NCBI GenBank assembly: GCA_964534945.1
Contig: CAZHSB010000002.1
Span: forward strand, 22,567-86,566
DNA from: CAZHFA01 sp964534945
GTDB taxonomy: Bacteria; Bdellovibrionota_C; UBA2361; CAKMMH01
Reading direction: 5' to 3'
Length of the DNA: 64,000 nucleotides
The translations under genes were made by a program, and so were the position numbers. Below are positions 1 through 8,546 of the stretch, piece after piece. The notes below the pieces were generated by a model. The model had not been told where the DNA came from. It made no database searches and worked only from the letters and a program-made list of their open reading frames with translations. How positions within the stretch are numbered: the first letter of the stretch is position 1; every line of letters begins with the position of its first letter.

Positions 1-1309
1 CTTCATTTATTGTATTACTTGGATTGTCTTGTAATGTATCGTCTAGCATTTGTTTTAATTCATTTGGAAAGTTTAATCTATCCAAAACAGATTTTAATTC
101 ATATGGAATTTCATCTAGTAATGCTTCAAATCCACTTAAAATATTTGGAATTTTTTCTATGGAATCTCTTAATGCTCCCATTTCCTTTGGAGATATAACA
201 CACAATTCTAATCTCGATGCCATTCTCTCAAAATTACAAATATATTTAAAAGATTTTCTAAGTTCATATCTTAAAGAAACATTTTCTTTAAAAAATTTTA
301 CTATTTTTTGCCTTTCTTTTATCTTATCAACATCTAGCAAAGGAGATAAGATCCATTGCCTTAAAAGTTTCTCACCTCCAACAGTTATTGTTTTATCCAT
401 ATAATCAAATAACGTATTTTTCTTTGATGAATCTTTCTGGTTTATTATAAGCTCTAAATTTTTTCTTGCTCCAGCATCTAGTCCCATTATACTTTCGTAA
501 TTACATCGAGATATTTCGCTTATCGAAATTGTTTTTTCAACTGTTACATCATCTACGTAATTTAGAAGTAATTTTACAGCTTTTTTTGTCACATTCGATA
601 AGGTCGAATATCCAGTAATGTCATTAAAATTTCGTTGCAAACTAACATCATTATATATATATGATTCTGGTTTTATTTTGATAATTGCATCTAAAATATT
701 TTTCTCTATATCTCTTAGCCAAGGGGTCCTTCTATCTATTTTCTTATTCTCTGCAATTTGTAAAATAATAATTTCTTTTGGAGCTATACGATTTAACTCA
801 GACTTTAAATTATCTATAAGTAAATTTTCTCTATAAAATATTTGAGCATTTTGAACATCTAAAAAAGCAATGGAAACATTTTTCTCCGTATCAAAATAGA
901 TTGAGGCAACAGTGGAAGATGTCGATTCTTTTGCACCAAGCAATCTAACTGCAGGAGTGATAATTCTTTCAAGCTTTCTTTTTACCATTCCTTTTGCATC
1001 TTGTGCAAGCTCTGCTTGGCTAATAATCGCCACAGAATATCCAAGGTCTACAAGCCTATCTACATAATTATCCACGACAGCCAAAGGCACTCCACACATA
1101 GGTATTGGATTATTTGTATTTTTATCTCTGCTTGTTAAAGTTAAATTAAGCTCTCTTGAAACTGTCATAGCATCATTAAAAAACAATTCATAAAAATCCC
1201 CAACTTGACAAAAGATTAAACAATCTTTATGAGCATTTTTATAATCTATATACTGCTCAAGCATTGGTGGAATTTTTCTATCTGGATCTATTTGAAAAGC
1301 TGTATTCAA
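1..1309 (-). CDS. mutS: DNA mismatch repair protein MutS (N-terminal part, cut by window edge)
   Basis: MutS recognises base mismatches and recruits MutL. About 436 N-terminal residues are visible; the remainder lies before base 1. The translation begins LNTAFQIDPDRKIPPMLEQY and soon reads GDFYELFFNDA, which contains the Phe-x-Glu (FYE) mismatch-wedge motif of MutS domain I. Later MCGVP and the lever/clamp region (GLDAGARKNLEL) also fit the family. I chose a TTG start at 1309 because GAGGAAA lies five bases upstream and because the family motif begins close behind it; the first ATG is 16 codons in, inside the conserved region. It is the last visible gene of a minus-strand run yebC-ruvA-mutS, 14 bases after ruvA, so it is probably cotranscribed. 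The ATPase domain is out of view, so intactness cannot be judged. Confidence 0.93.
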   Translation of the reverse strand, partial: MNTAFQIDPDRKIPPMLEQYIDYKNAHKDCLIFCQVGDFYELFFNDAMTVSRELNLTLTSRDKNTNNPIPMCGVPLAVVDNYVDRLVDLGYSVAIISQAELAQDAKGMVKRKLERIITPAVRLLGAKESTSSTVASIYFDTEKNVSIAFLDVQNAQIFYRENLLIDNLKSELNRIAPKEIIILQIAENKKIDRRTPWLRDIEKNILDAIIKIKPESYIYNDVSLQRNFNDITGYSTLSNVTKKAVKLLLNYVDDVTVEKTISISEISRCNYESIMGLDAGARKNLELIINQKDSSKKNTLFDYMDKTITVGGEKLLRQWILSPLLDVDKIKERQKIVKFFKENVSLRYELRKSFKYICNFERMASRLELCVISPKEMGALRDSIEKIPNILSGFEALLDEIPYELKSVLDRLNFPNELKQMLDDTLQDNPSNTINE

Positions 1310-1323
1310 AAAATTTCCTCTTA

Positions 1324-1938
1324 TTAAACATATTTTAATGCAAGCTTAACAAGCTCTGCGGTATCTTTTATATTTTTTCCTTCATCTGATTTACGTGCCA
1401 ACGATATTGCATTTACGGCAACGCTATTTAAAAAACCAAGCCCTCTTAGGGCTAAAATTGCATCTTGTTCTATTTCATCTTTCATTTCATTTTTATTTTG
1501 TTTTTCGAAAGAAGAAAACCCAACAAGTTCTCCTGCGTATTTTGCAACCTTATCTTTTAACTCTACTAAAATTCTTTCTGATGTTTTTTTGCCAAGTCCT
1601 TTTATTTTAGAAAGCCCCGTTAGATCATTTGATCCAATAACTCTTAAAAGCTCAATTTTATCTATTTGTGATATAATTTCCGAGGCACTCTTGGCACCTA
1701 CACCTTTTACCTGTAATAATAGTTTAAAAACGTGTTTCTCAAGTTTATCTTCAAAACCATAAAATTTTATACTATCTTCTTTTACATCTGTATAAACGAT
1801 TATTAGACTTTCTTTCCCTATCTCTAGTTTACTCCTACACTGATAAGAACAAATTATTTCATAGAATACGCCAGATACGTCAAGCAGAACAAACGCGCCC
1901 TCAATATCAAAGACAATTCCTCTTAAAGCTCCTATCAT
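1324..1938 (-). CDS. ruvA: Holliday junction branch migration protein RuvA
   Basis: RuvA binds four-way Holliday junctions and loads the RuvB motor. The 204-residue length is normal. The start MIGALRGIV and the N-terminal OB-fold are typical. The tandem helix-hairpin-helix region is visible as KGVGAKSASEII (about 79-90) and KIKGLGKKTSERILVELKDK (about 112-131). The C-terminal segment ending in LVKLALKYV resembles domain III, which contacts RuvB. It lies 15 bases after yebC and 14 before mutS on the same strand. In many genomes ruvC sits between yebC and ruvA; no ruvC or ruvB is present here, so the resolvase and motor must be encoded elsewhere if present. Confidence 0.96.
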   Translation of the reverse strand: MIGALRGIVFDIEGAFVLLDVSGVFYEIICSYQCRSKLEIGKESLIIVYTDVKEDSIKFYGFEDKLEKHVFKLLLQVKGVGAKSASEIISQIDKIELLRVIGSNDLTGLSKIKGLGKKTSERILVELKDKVAKYAGELVGFSSFEKQNKNEMKDEIEQDAILALRGLGFLNSVAVNAISLARKSDEGKNIKDTAELVKLALKYV

Positions 1939-1953
1939 TGTATTCCTTTAATT

Positions 1954-2697
1954 TTAGATTTCGTCTATGTCTACGTCTTCGTCCATATCAAAATTAGAAA
2001 CCACAGATTGAACATCATCTAGATCATCAAGAGCATCTAAACATTTTATTATTGAAGACGCATCTTCTTTTGCTACTTTTACTGTAGTTAATGGAACTTT
2101 TTGTATTTCTCCCCCGCACTCTTTATTTTTATCAGCTAGCGCTTGAGAAACTACTAAAAAATTACTTGGACTTGTATAAATTTCCCACATATCGCCTTCG
2201 TCAGAAATATCCTCTGCTCCTGCTTCAAGCACAATTTCGTAAAGTTCATCTTCTGTCGCAGCTTCTTTAGGAAGTCGTATAATTCCTTTATCTTCAAAAA
2301 GGTATGACACAGAGTTTGTACTTCCTAAAGAACCACCAAATTTTGTTAAGGCATGCCTTACTTCGGCAACAGTTCTTTTTTTGTTATCTGTTAATGCCAT
2401 AATTAAACACGCAACTCCATTTGGCGCATATCCTTCGTATGTGATTTCTTCATAATTGTCCGCTTCTGCAGCTCCAGAAGCCTTTTTTATCGCATAAGAA
2501 ATTTTATCGGCAGGTACACTATTCATTCTTGCATTCTGAATCGCTACTTTTAATCTTGCATTTCCATCAGGACTAGGGCCTCCACTTTTAACTGCGATTT
2601 GAATTTCTCTTAACATTTTTGTTAAGATTTTACCTCTTTTTGCGTCAACTACAGCTTTTTTTCTTTTAATTGTTGACCATTTTGAATGTCCCGACAT
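1954..2697 (-). CDS. yebC: YebC/PmpR-family protein (TACO1-like)
   Basis: This 247-residue protein is a YebC-family member, known as DNA-binding regulators and, more recently, as ribosome-associated factors easing translation of proline-rich stretches. The N-terminal signature MSGHSKWSTIKRKKAVVDAK is diagnostic. The centre has GGSLGSTNSVSYLFEDKGII and the C-terminal domain ends with an acidic tail (DMDEDVDIDE). A good Shine-Dalgarno (GAAGGAAA) precedes the ATG. It is the first gene of the minus-strand run yebC-ruvA-mutS, a linkage common in bacteria. It is divergent from the PBP gene, with about 90 bases of shared upstream DNA. Confidence 0.96.
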   Translation of the reverse strand: MSGHSKWSTIKRKKAVVDAKRGKILTKMLREIQIAVKSGGPSPDGNARLKVAIQNARMNSVPADKISYAIKKASGAAEADNYEEITYEGYAPNGVACLIMALTDNKKRTVAEVRHALTKFGGSLGSTNSVSYLFEDKGIIRLPKEAATEDELYEIVLEAGAEDISDEGDMWEIYTSPSNFLVVSQALADKNKECGGEIQKVPLTTVKVAKEDASSIIKCLDALDDLDDVQSVVSNFDMDEDVDIDEI

Positions 2698-2788
2698 AAT
2701 AATTTCCTTCTATAATAAAAATAAAAAATCTGATATTATCAATTTGAGAAAACAAAAGAAAAATCTTTTTAAATTCTAACTACTTAAT

Positions 2789-5077
2789 ATGCAAAATAAA
2801 AGCTATTCTGTCAACAAAGTGCCCATTATTTCGATTATCATTTTAATTATCATCGTTAACATATCCTATTGTTTTTACTCTTTAAATTCTTATATAAAAA
2901 ATATTTTTTTAGAAAACGAAAAAATAGAAACTCAAGTTCTAACAGACATCATAAAGGCTCCAACTACTCAAATACTTCCCAAAGAAACAATAAAAAAATT
3001 TTTAAAAAACTTAAATTATTTAAAAGACTCAACACCTCCAGACAAAGAGGGAAAATATTATGAAGATAAAGATACACTTTATATTTTTAGAAGAGATATT
3101 AAGAATCTGCGCTACGATATTCCTTCAGAGTTTTACAGAATAAATTTTAAGAAAAATAAAATCACATGTTTATATTCAAAATCGTGCGATGAATTTATAT
3201 TAGAACCTATTCCTATAGAATCGAGTAAAAATAAAAAAGAAAAAATGCAAAATCAAAAACTTGATTCTATTAGGGAAGATTTAATTAACACTCTAATTTT
3301 TGTTGAAGACAAGCGGTTCTTTAAACATTTTGGTATCGATTTAAAATCAATTTTAAGAGCATCATATATAAATTTAATGAATTGGAAAATTTTAGAAGGT
3401 GCCAGTACCATAACTCAACAACTTGTTAAAAATCTTTTTTTAACAAAGGAAAAAAGTTTTATAAGAAAATTTAAAGAGGCATTTTTAAGTATCTATATAG
3501 AAATCTTATACTCAAAAGAAGAAATCTTAGAAAAATATTTAAACACTGTTTATTTAGGACAGGATAAAAATACTGCAATAAAAGGTTTTCCGTCTGCTTC
3601 TATGTTTTACTTTGGAAAAAATATAAATGAATTAAATTTATCAGAGATTGCACTTTTAGTTGGAATCATCAAAGCGCCAACTTCTTTTTCTCCGATCGTC
3701 AATTTAAAAAAGTCATTAGAAAGAAAAGATTTGATTTTAAAAATGCTTTATGATGATAAAAAAATAACAAAGGAAATATATTTAAACAATTTATCTAAAA
3801 AAATTATTTTAAATATACAACGCGAATTTAAAACTCAAGATAGCTATTTTTATGATGCTGTTATTTCAAATTTCTCTGATAGGGAATTAAATAAAATTTC
3901 TTCAATTCATACTGGATTAAATCCTCTTTTTCAACAATGTGCCAAAGATGCCATAGATAGTGCAATTCCTAAAATAAAACAAAGATTTCCTTTATTAAAA
4001 AATTTTCAAGTAGCCCTTATAACAATCCAAAGTAACAATGGACTTATAAAATCATACCTTGGAGGAAAAAATTATAATGAAAGCCAGTTTGACAGAGTTA
4101 GACAAGGGAAAAGGCAAGTCGGTTCTTTAATAAAGCCTTTTATCTATTTAACAGCACTTGATTCTAACCTTAATAATTATAAACAAGCCACCCCTATTTC
4201 TTTGTTAAAAGATGAACCTATAACTTTATTTGACGCCAACAACCGTGCTTGGACACCACATAATTTTGATAAAAAATTTAGAGGCGCTGTAACTCTTAGA
4301 TATGCACTAGAAAATTCATTAAATATACCCACTGTTTATCTTTCACAAAAAATAAAATTAAAAAATATTATAAAATTTTTAAATGCAGTAGGAATAAAAA
4401 ATTTAAGTGAAAAAAATTTAGCAATAAGTTTAGGTGCTGTCGATAGCTCTTTATTAGATATAGCTTCTGCCTATACAACATTTTCAAATGAAGGTTATTA
4501 CATATCCCCTAGGTTTTATTCTGAATCTTATGACTTAAACGATAAATTTTTAAAGCAGTCAAATATTCTTGGAAAAACAGTATCAGATGTAAATGCGACA
4601 TATATTTTAAACACAATATTACAAGGAGTCTTAAAAAATGGTACAGGAAAAAGTTCTCAGAAAATGGGATTTAACCTGCATTTTGGTGGAAAAACAGGAA
4701 CATCTAACAATTCAAGAGATAATTGGTTTATAGGCTTTAATCCCCAATATGTTACAGGCGTTTGGATTGGAATTGATGAAAATAAAAAAATGCCATCTAC
4801 TGGAGCGCAAACTACACTTCCTTTGTGGGTAAATTACACTTCTTGCATTTCGAAATACATAGAAGATGAAGACTTTGAACAACCTAAAGGAGTAAAAAAA
4901 ATCTTAATTAATAAAAAAACATTAAAGCCTTGTAGCAATGAAATAGAAAAAGAAAATATAAATGAGTTATGTTATAACGAATTCTTTTTAAAAACTAAAG
5001 AAGACCAAAAAGAAAAATATGATAATTCAAACATAAAAGAAATCGCAAAACAGAGAAACTTCTTTGATAACTTCTAA
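2789..5077 (+). CDS. mrcB: Class A penicillin-binding protein, PBP1b-like (glycosyltransferase/transpeptidase)
   Basis: This bifunctional enzyme polymerises lipid II into glycan strands and cross-links their peptides. One N-terminal membrane segment lies at about 13-35. Residues about 65-145 look like the UB2H domain that separates PBP1b from PBP1a (IFRRDI, then FYRINF, then ILEPIPIES). The GT51 domain follows, with EDKRFFKHFGID (about 173), GASTITQQLVKNLF and ILEKYLNTVYLGQ. The transpeptidase domain has the SxxK serine in GSLIKP (about Ser446), the SLN motif in ENSLNIP (about 510) and KTGTSN (about 635). The length of 762 fits PBP1b. The 3' end is only 8 bases from the convergent next gene. 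The UB2H domain implies an LpoB-like outer-membrane activator, which I did not see here. Confidence 0.9.
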   Translation: MQNKSYSVNKVPIISIIILIIIVNISYCFYSLNSYIKNIFLENEKIETQVLTDIIKAPTTQILPKETIKKFLKNLNYLKDSTPPDKEGKYYEDKDTLYIFRRDIKNLRYDIPSEFYRINFKKNKITCLYSKSCDEFILEPIPIESSKNKKEKMQNQKLDSIREDLINTLIFVEDKRFFKHFGIDLKSILRASYINLMNWKILEGASTITQQLVKNLFLTKEKSFIRKFKEAFLSIYIEILYSKEEILEKYLNTVYLGQDKNTAIKGFPSASMFYFGKNINELNLSEIALLVGIIKAPTSFSPIVNLKKSLERKDLILKMLYDDKKITKEIYLNNLSKKIILNIQREFKTQDSYFYDAVISNFSDRELNKISSIHTGLNPLFQQCAKDAIDSAIPKIKQRFPLLKNFQVALITIQSNNGLIKSYLGGKNYNESQFDRVRQGKRQVGSLIKPFIYLTALDSNLNNYKQATPISLLKDEPITLFDANNRAWTPHNFDKKFRGAVTLRYALENSLNIPTVYLSQKIKLKNIIKFLNAVGIKNLSEKNLAISLGAVDSSLLDIASAYTTFSNEGYYISPRFYSESYDLNDKFLKQSNILGKTVSDVNATYILNTILQGVLKNGTGKSSQKMGFNLHFGGKTGTSNNSRDNWFIGFNPQYVTGVWIGIDENKKMPSTGAQTTLPLWVNYTSCISKYIEDEDFEQPKGVKKILINKKTLKPCSNEIEKENINELCYNEFFLKTKEDQKEKYDNSNIKEIAKQRNFFDNF

Positions 5078-5085
5078 TTTTCCCC

Positions 5086-5721
5086 CTATTTTGTTGTGCC
5101 AAGATTATATTGTAAAGAAATATCTCCAAATTTTTTATTAAGTAAAACAATTAATTTTAACGTCTTTTTTATGTCATTTATCTTTTCTTCACTTGGACAA
5201 TATCCAACTTTGTTAAGTTGTTTAATCGTATCTTCGCATTTTAAATATTTTTCAATTTTGTTTTTATTAAAATCATTAAATTTATCTGTAAGCCCTAGTT
5301 TTAAATCATACATAACTTGCTTATTATAATTATTTTCAATCCAAATTTTCCAAAAATATTTTGTCTCATCACAGGCAACATTTCCATCTCTTATCGATCT
5401 TAATAAGTCTAGCTCTAGTATTGAATCTAATATAAAAACACAAGGTCCTTGTCTTTTGGAGCAAAATAGATATGCAGCGGCTAATTGATTAATGGCTTCA
5501 TCCCCTAGCTTAGGAACGCCTTCTGTAATTTTTCCATCTCTTGCATCGTTTAAAACACCAAGAAAAACTTTCTCAATATTTTTTTGCGCCACATACCAAC
5601 TATCAGTATTTTCCTTACCAATAAAAATATTCATTTCTCCTTGTAGATTCGGAGATTTTGAAAATGATATTGTTACGTTACAAAAAAGTAAAATTAAAAA
5701 TAAAAAAAGAATTCTGGCCAT
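5086..5721 (-). CDS. Exported protein of unknown function
   Basis: I do not recognise this 211-residue protein. A signal peptide is clear: MARILFLFLILLFCNVTISF, with likely cleavage near FSKS. The mature part is mostly helical and has five cysteines (in FCSKRQGPC, GNVACDE, LKCED and GYCPSEE), which could form disulfides in the periplasm. The sequence LGDEAINQLAAAYLFCSKRQG could be a helix with a conserved cysteine pair. It is transcribed after the PpiD-type foldase gene (23 bases between them), so it may be coexpressed with it. No lipobox is present because no cysteine lies at the cleavage site. Confidence 0.7.
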   Translation of the reverse strand: MARILFLFLILLFCNVTISFSKSPNLQGEMNIFIGKENTDSWYVAQKNIEKVFLGVLNDARDGKITEGVPKLGDEAINQLAAAYLFCSKRQGPCVFILDSILELDLLRSIRDGNVACDETKYFWKIWIENNYNKQVMYDLKLGLTDKFNDFNKNKIEKYLKCEDTIKQLNKVGYCPSEEKINDIKKTLKLIVLLNKKFGDISLQYNLGTTK

Positions 5722-5744
5722 TTTAAAATACTAAAAATTTTGCA

Positions 5745-7634
5745 TTAAAAATTTGCACTGCCCCCATATTTTATTTCGGCATTATTTTTTAAAACATTTA
5801 ATATATTTTTAATGGCAATTTCTCGTTGATTTTCTCTTGTACTATCAAGCTTTTCTAGAATTTCAGATTCTTTAACATCAGCAGAACCTGCGACAACATC
5901 TACAGCTTGAAAAACATACAACTTATTATCATAAGAAACAAATTCTTTTGAATAATCATCTTTTTTATTAAGTTTCATCATAGCATCTCTAAGAGCAGGT
6001 GTTCCCATCAACCCCTCTCCTTGTTTTGTTTTAGAAAAACCTTTAAAAGTTTCTATTGCTAGCTTCTCATTTTTAGCTTCTTCGACTAAAGATATATCGT
6101 TTAAATCAGTAAGAATTTTATTTGCAAAATTTTCACTTGCCTCTTTCATATTTTTTTCTTTATAAAGTTCTATTAACTTCGTTTTTTTATCTCCAAGCTT
6201 GTCAAAATCAAGGATTTTACTTTCTTGATAATCTGTTACTCTCACAAGAATTTGAGCATTATTTATTTCAAACACTGATATTTTTTGATGCGGGTCTTCT
6301 AACACCTTATCTGTCAATCCTACAAAATTTACAGGAAATGATCCTTTTTCAGATAAAGCAACTTGGCTCCAAGAAATAGGTTCGGTAATTTCTTTTCCTT
6401 GTTCCAATAACACCATTAGGCTATCTGCTTTATCTTTAGCAAATGCAGGCGCTAATCCTTGAATAATATCTTGTTTTATCTGATCTTTTACTTCAGATAA
6501 AGGTTTTACAGTTTCTATATTATGTTCAAAAACTTTTGGAATGTAGTAATAATCTTTTGTAGTTACAATATCAAAAATTTTTGGGAGCACTTCTTGTTTA
6601 TCCCCAAACAAAATTTCTTCTACTGATATATCGAGATCTCCCCTTTGAACCCATTTTGGTTTTGTAAAATCTTCTTCTTTTTGTTTTTCTTCAGGAGGCA
6701 TTGGAGGTCTTTTATCATCTTTAGGCTCATCTTTTACAGAAAATTCTTTCATTAATTTTGTAAAATCTTCTCCTTTTTTAACCCTATCGAAAATTTCTTT
6801 TGATTTTTTTTCTCCAAGGCTTTTTGGCATTTTAATAATTTGCACCAATGCTTTTTCGGGAATTGTAAAAGCACTTATATTTTCAGTATAATAAAGTTCT
6901 ACTTCGTTTTCATCTGGAATAATTTGTGATTCAAAATCTTTTGGATTAAATGCTACAAACTCGTAAGCTACTTTTTCCTTCTCCTCAAAATCTGTTGCAA
7001 CACCATTATAAAAATCTAAAAGCTCCTCATCTGTAGGCTCTTTTTCTTCCTTAAAAGAATTCACATCTATAGCAACATAATTTATATCAAAAGTTTCTCT
7101 GTCTTTTATTATCTTTGCCTTTACTTCTCGTTCTGGAACAAATAATAAATCACTAATAACATTTTGGTAATTTTCACTTATTAGTGCACTTCGAATAGTG
7201 TTTTCAAACTCTTTTGGCTCTTTTCCAGTCCTACTCAAATATTTTTTATATGACAACATGGTCTCTGTGGGAAAAAGTTCTAAAATTCTTGAAGCAACTT
7301 CTTTATTACCTGCTGAAAATCCAATTTTTGTGGCAAACTGCGTTATTAAAGCTTGATCAACTAATTGATCTCTTACTTGTTTATCAACATTAATTAAATT
7401 TCTTACTTGCTCATACATTTGACCTAATCTTGATCTTAAATTCTCAACATAATTCTCCTTTCTAGAATTATATTCATAATTACTAATTTGCTGATCATTA
7501 ACTTTTATAGCATAATCTTGCCTGTTATCTCCTCTAAAGAAATCAACACCAAACCCCAACATTGCAAATGATATAATCCCTACAATAACTAATCCCAACA
7601 CACCATTTCTATGATTAAAAATAAGTTTTAACAT
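5745..7634 (-). CDS. ppiD: PpiD-type peptidyl-prolyl isomerase / periplasmic foldase
   Basis: PpiD proteins are inner-membrane-anchored chaperones near the SecYEG exit with parvulin-like domains. The N-terminus is typical: a short cytoplasmic start, one membrane segment (about 12-32, GVLGLVIVGIISFAMLGFGV), then a SurA_N-like region (VNDQQISNYEYNSRKENYVE). A parvulin-type PpiC/rotamase region is visible around AFTIPEKALVQIIKMP to VLPKIFDIVTTKDYYYIPKV. The length of 629 is normal. The region between them contains a lysine/glutamate/proline-rich insertion (EPKDDKRPPMPPEEKQKEED), which is probably a flexible loop. The ATG has a good site (GAAAGGATT). Catalytic activity of the parvulin domain cannot be judged by eye. 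Confidence 0.88.
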   Translation of the reverse strand: MLKLIFNHRNGVLGLVIVGIISFAMLGFGVDFFRGDNRQDYAIKVNDQQISNYEYNSRKENYVENLRSRLGQMYEQVRNLINVDKQVRDQLVDQALITQFATKIGFSAGNKEVASRILELFPTETMLSYKKYLSRTGKEPKEFENTIRSALISENYQNVISDLLFVPEREVKAKIIKDRETFDINYVAIDVNSFKEEKEPTDEELLDFYNGVATDFEEKEKVAYEFVAFNPKDFESQIIPDENEVELYYTENISAFTIPEKALVQIIKMPKSLGEKKSKEIFDRVKKGEDFTKLMKEFSVKDEPKDDKRPPMPPEEKQKEEDFTKPKWVQRGDLDISVEEILFGDKQEVLPKIFDIVTTKDYYYIPKVFEHNIETVKPLSEVKDQIKQDIIQGLAPAFAKDKADSLMVLLEQGKEITEPISWSQVALSEKGSFPVNFVGLTDKVLEDPHQKISVFEINNAQILVRVTDYQESKILDFDKLGDKKTKLIELYKEKNMKEASENFANKILTDLNDISLVEEAKNEKLAIETFKGFSKTKQGEGLMGTPALRDAMMKLNKKDDYSKEFVSYDNKLYVFQAVDVVAGSADVKESEILEKLDSTRENQREIAIKNILNVLKNNAEIKYGGSANF

Positions 7635-7710
7635 ATGATAAATCCTTTCTATAACATTCTAAAAAGCCTTATAGCTTTACTTCTTGTTAGTATATTATGT
7701 CTTAAATATA

Positions 7711-7740
7711 AAAAAAAGCCACAAACTCGTGGTTTTACAA
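7711..7740 (-). terminator. Rho-independent terminator after the UPF0173 gene
   Basis: On the minus strand AAAACCAC, a six-base loop GAGTTT, and GTGGCTTTTTTTT form a short stem (CCAC/GTGG extended by A/T pairs across one mismatch), followed by eight T. It lies a few bases after the stop of the hydrolase gene and before ppiD, so the two genes are probably separate transcripts. Confidence 0.7.
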
Positions 7741-7745
7741 AAATA

Positions 7746-8453
7746 TTACAAATCAATAGTATCACTTGGTTTTAAAATAATGGGCTCCACACTTATTTTT
7801 CCGCAAATTTCTTCAAATTCATTTATATCCGCATTGATTAGAGGAAAAGTATTATAATGCATTGGTATTATTTTTTTAGCATTTAACATTTTCATAGCAT
7901 AAGGAACATCTTTAACATCCATTGTAAAAGTTCCACCAACTGGAAGAATTGCTATAGAAATATTATTTATTTTACCAAATATTTCCATATCAGACATTAT
8001 TGATGTATCTCCTGAATAATAGATGGTGTTTTTGCCGTCACTAACTATGAATCCCATTGCTAATCCTGCATATTTAGAATCACCATTTATATCAAATGAG
8101 CTTGAGTGCTCAGCATTTACAACCTTTACCTTAACATCATTTAGATAAAACTCCCCTCCTATATTACAAGGTATAAACTGACTTGGCGATAATCTAAAAT
8201 TTTCGCGGATTAAACTTCCAAGTTCAAATTGAGAAAGTAATTTTGTTTCTTTATTGTTTTTTAACATCGCGCCTACACTGCTTGCATGATCTGAATGACC
8301 GTGCGATAACAAAATATAATCAATTTTAGGAAGTGCTAATTTTTTTGGGTACGCTGGATTTCCATCTATCCAAGGGTCAAATGCAATCACCATATCATCA
8401 CAAAAAAATAAAAAACCTGCATGCCCTAAAAATTGTATTTTTCGTATTGCCAT
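7746..8453 (-). CDS. UPF0173 metal-dependent hydrolase (metallo-beta-lactamase fold)
   Basis: The protein is a member of the UPF0173/YtkL branch of the metallo-beta-lactamase superfamily, whose substrates are not established. The core motif HGHSDHAS (near residue 50) supplies the metal-binding histidines and aspartate. Further ligand regions are AEHSSSF, YSGDTSIMSDM and PMHYNTFPLI near the C-terminus. I placed the start at the ATG of MAIRKIQFLGHAG because AAAGG lies just upstream and this is where the family begins; a GTG nine codons earlier would also be in frame. The length from this start is 235. It seems to be a single-gene transcript ending in a hairpin terminator. Confidence 0.9.
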   Translation of the reverse strand: MAIRKIQFLGHAGFLFFCDDMVIAFDPWIDGNPAYPKKLALPKIDYILLSHGHSDHASSVGAMLKNNKETKLLSQFELGSLIRENFRLSPSQFIPCNIGGEFYLNDVKVKVVNAEHSSSFDINGDSKYAGLAMGFIVSDGKNTIYYSGDTSIMSDMEIFGKINNISIAILPVGGTFTMDVKDVPYAMKMLNAKKIIPMHYNTFPLINADINEFEEICGKISVEPIILKPSDTIDL

Positions 8454-8546
8454 AAAAATCCTTTTAAACAAAGTGCTCACATTTTAGACTAACAAAATCT
8501 TTTACCTATCAATAGGGATTTTATTAAATTTTCAAACAAAGGCAAA

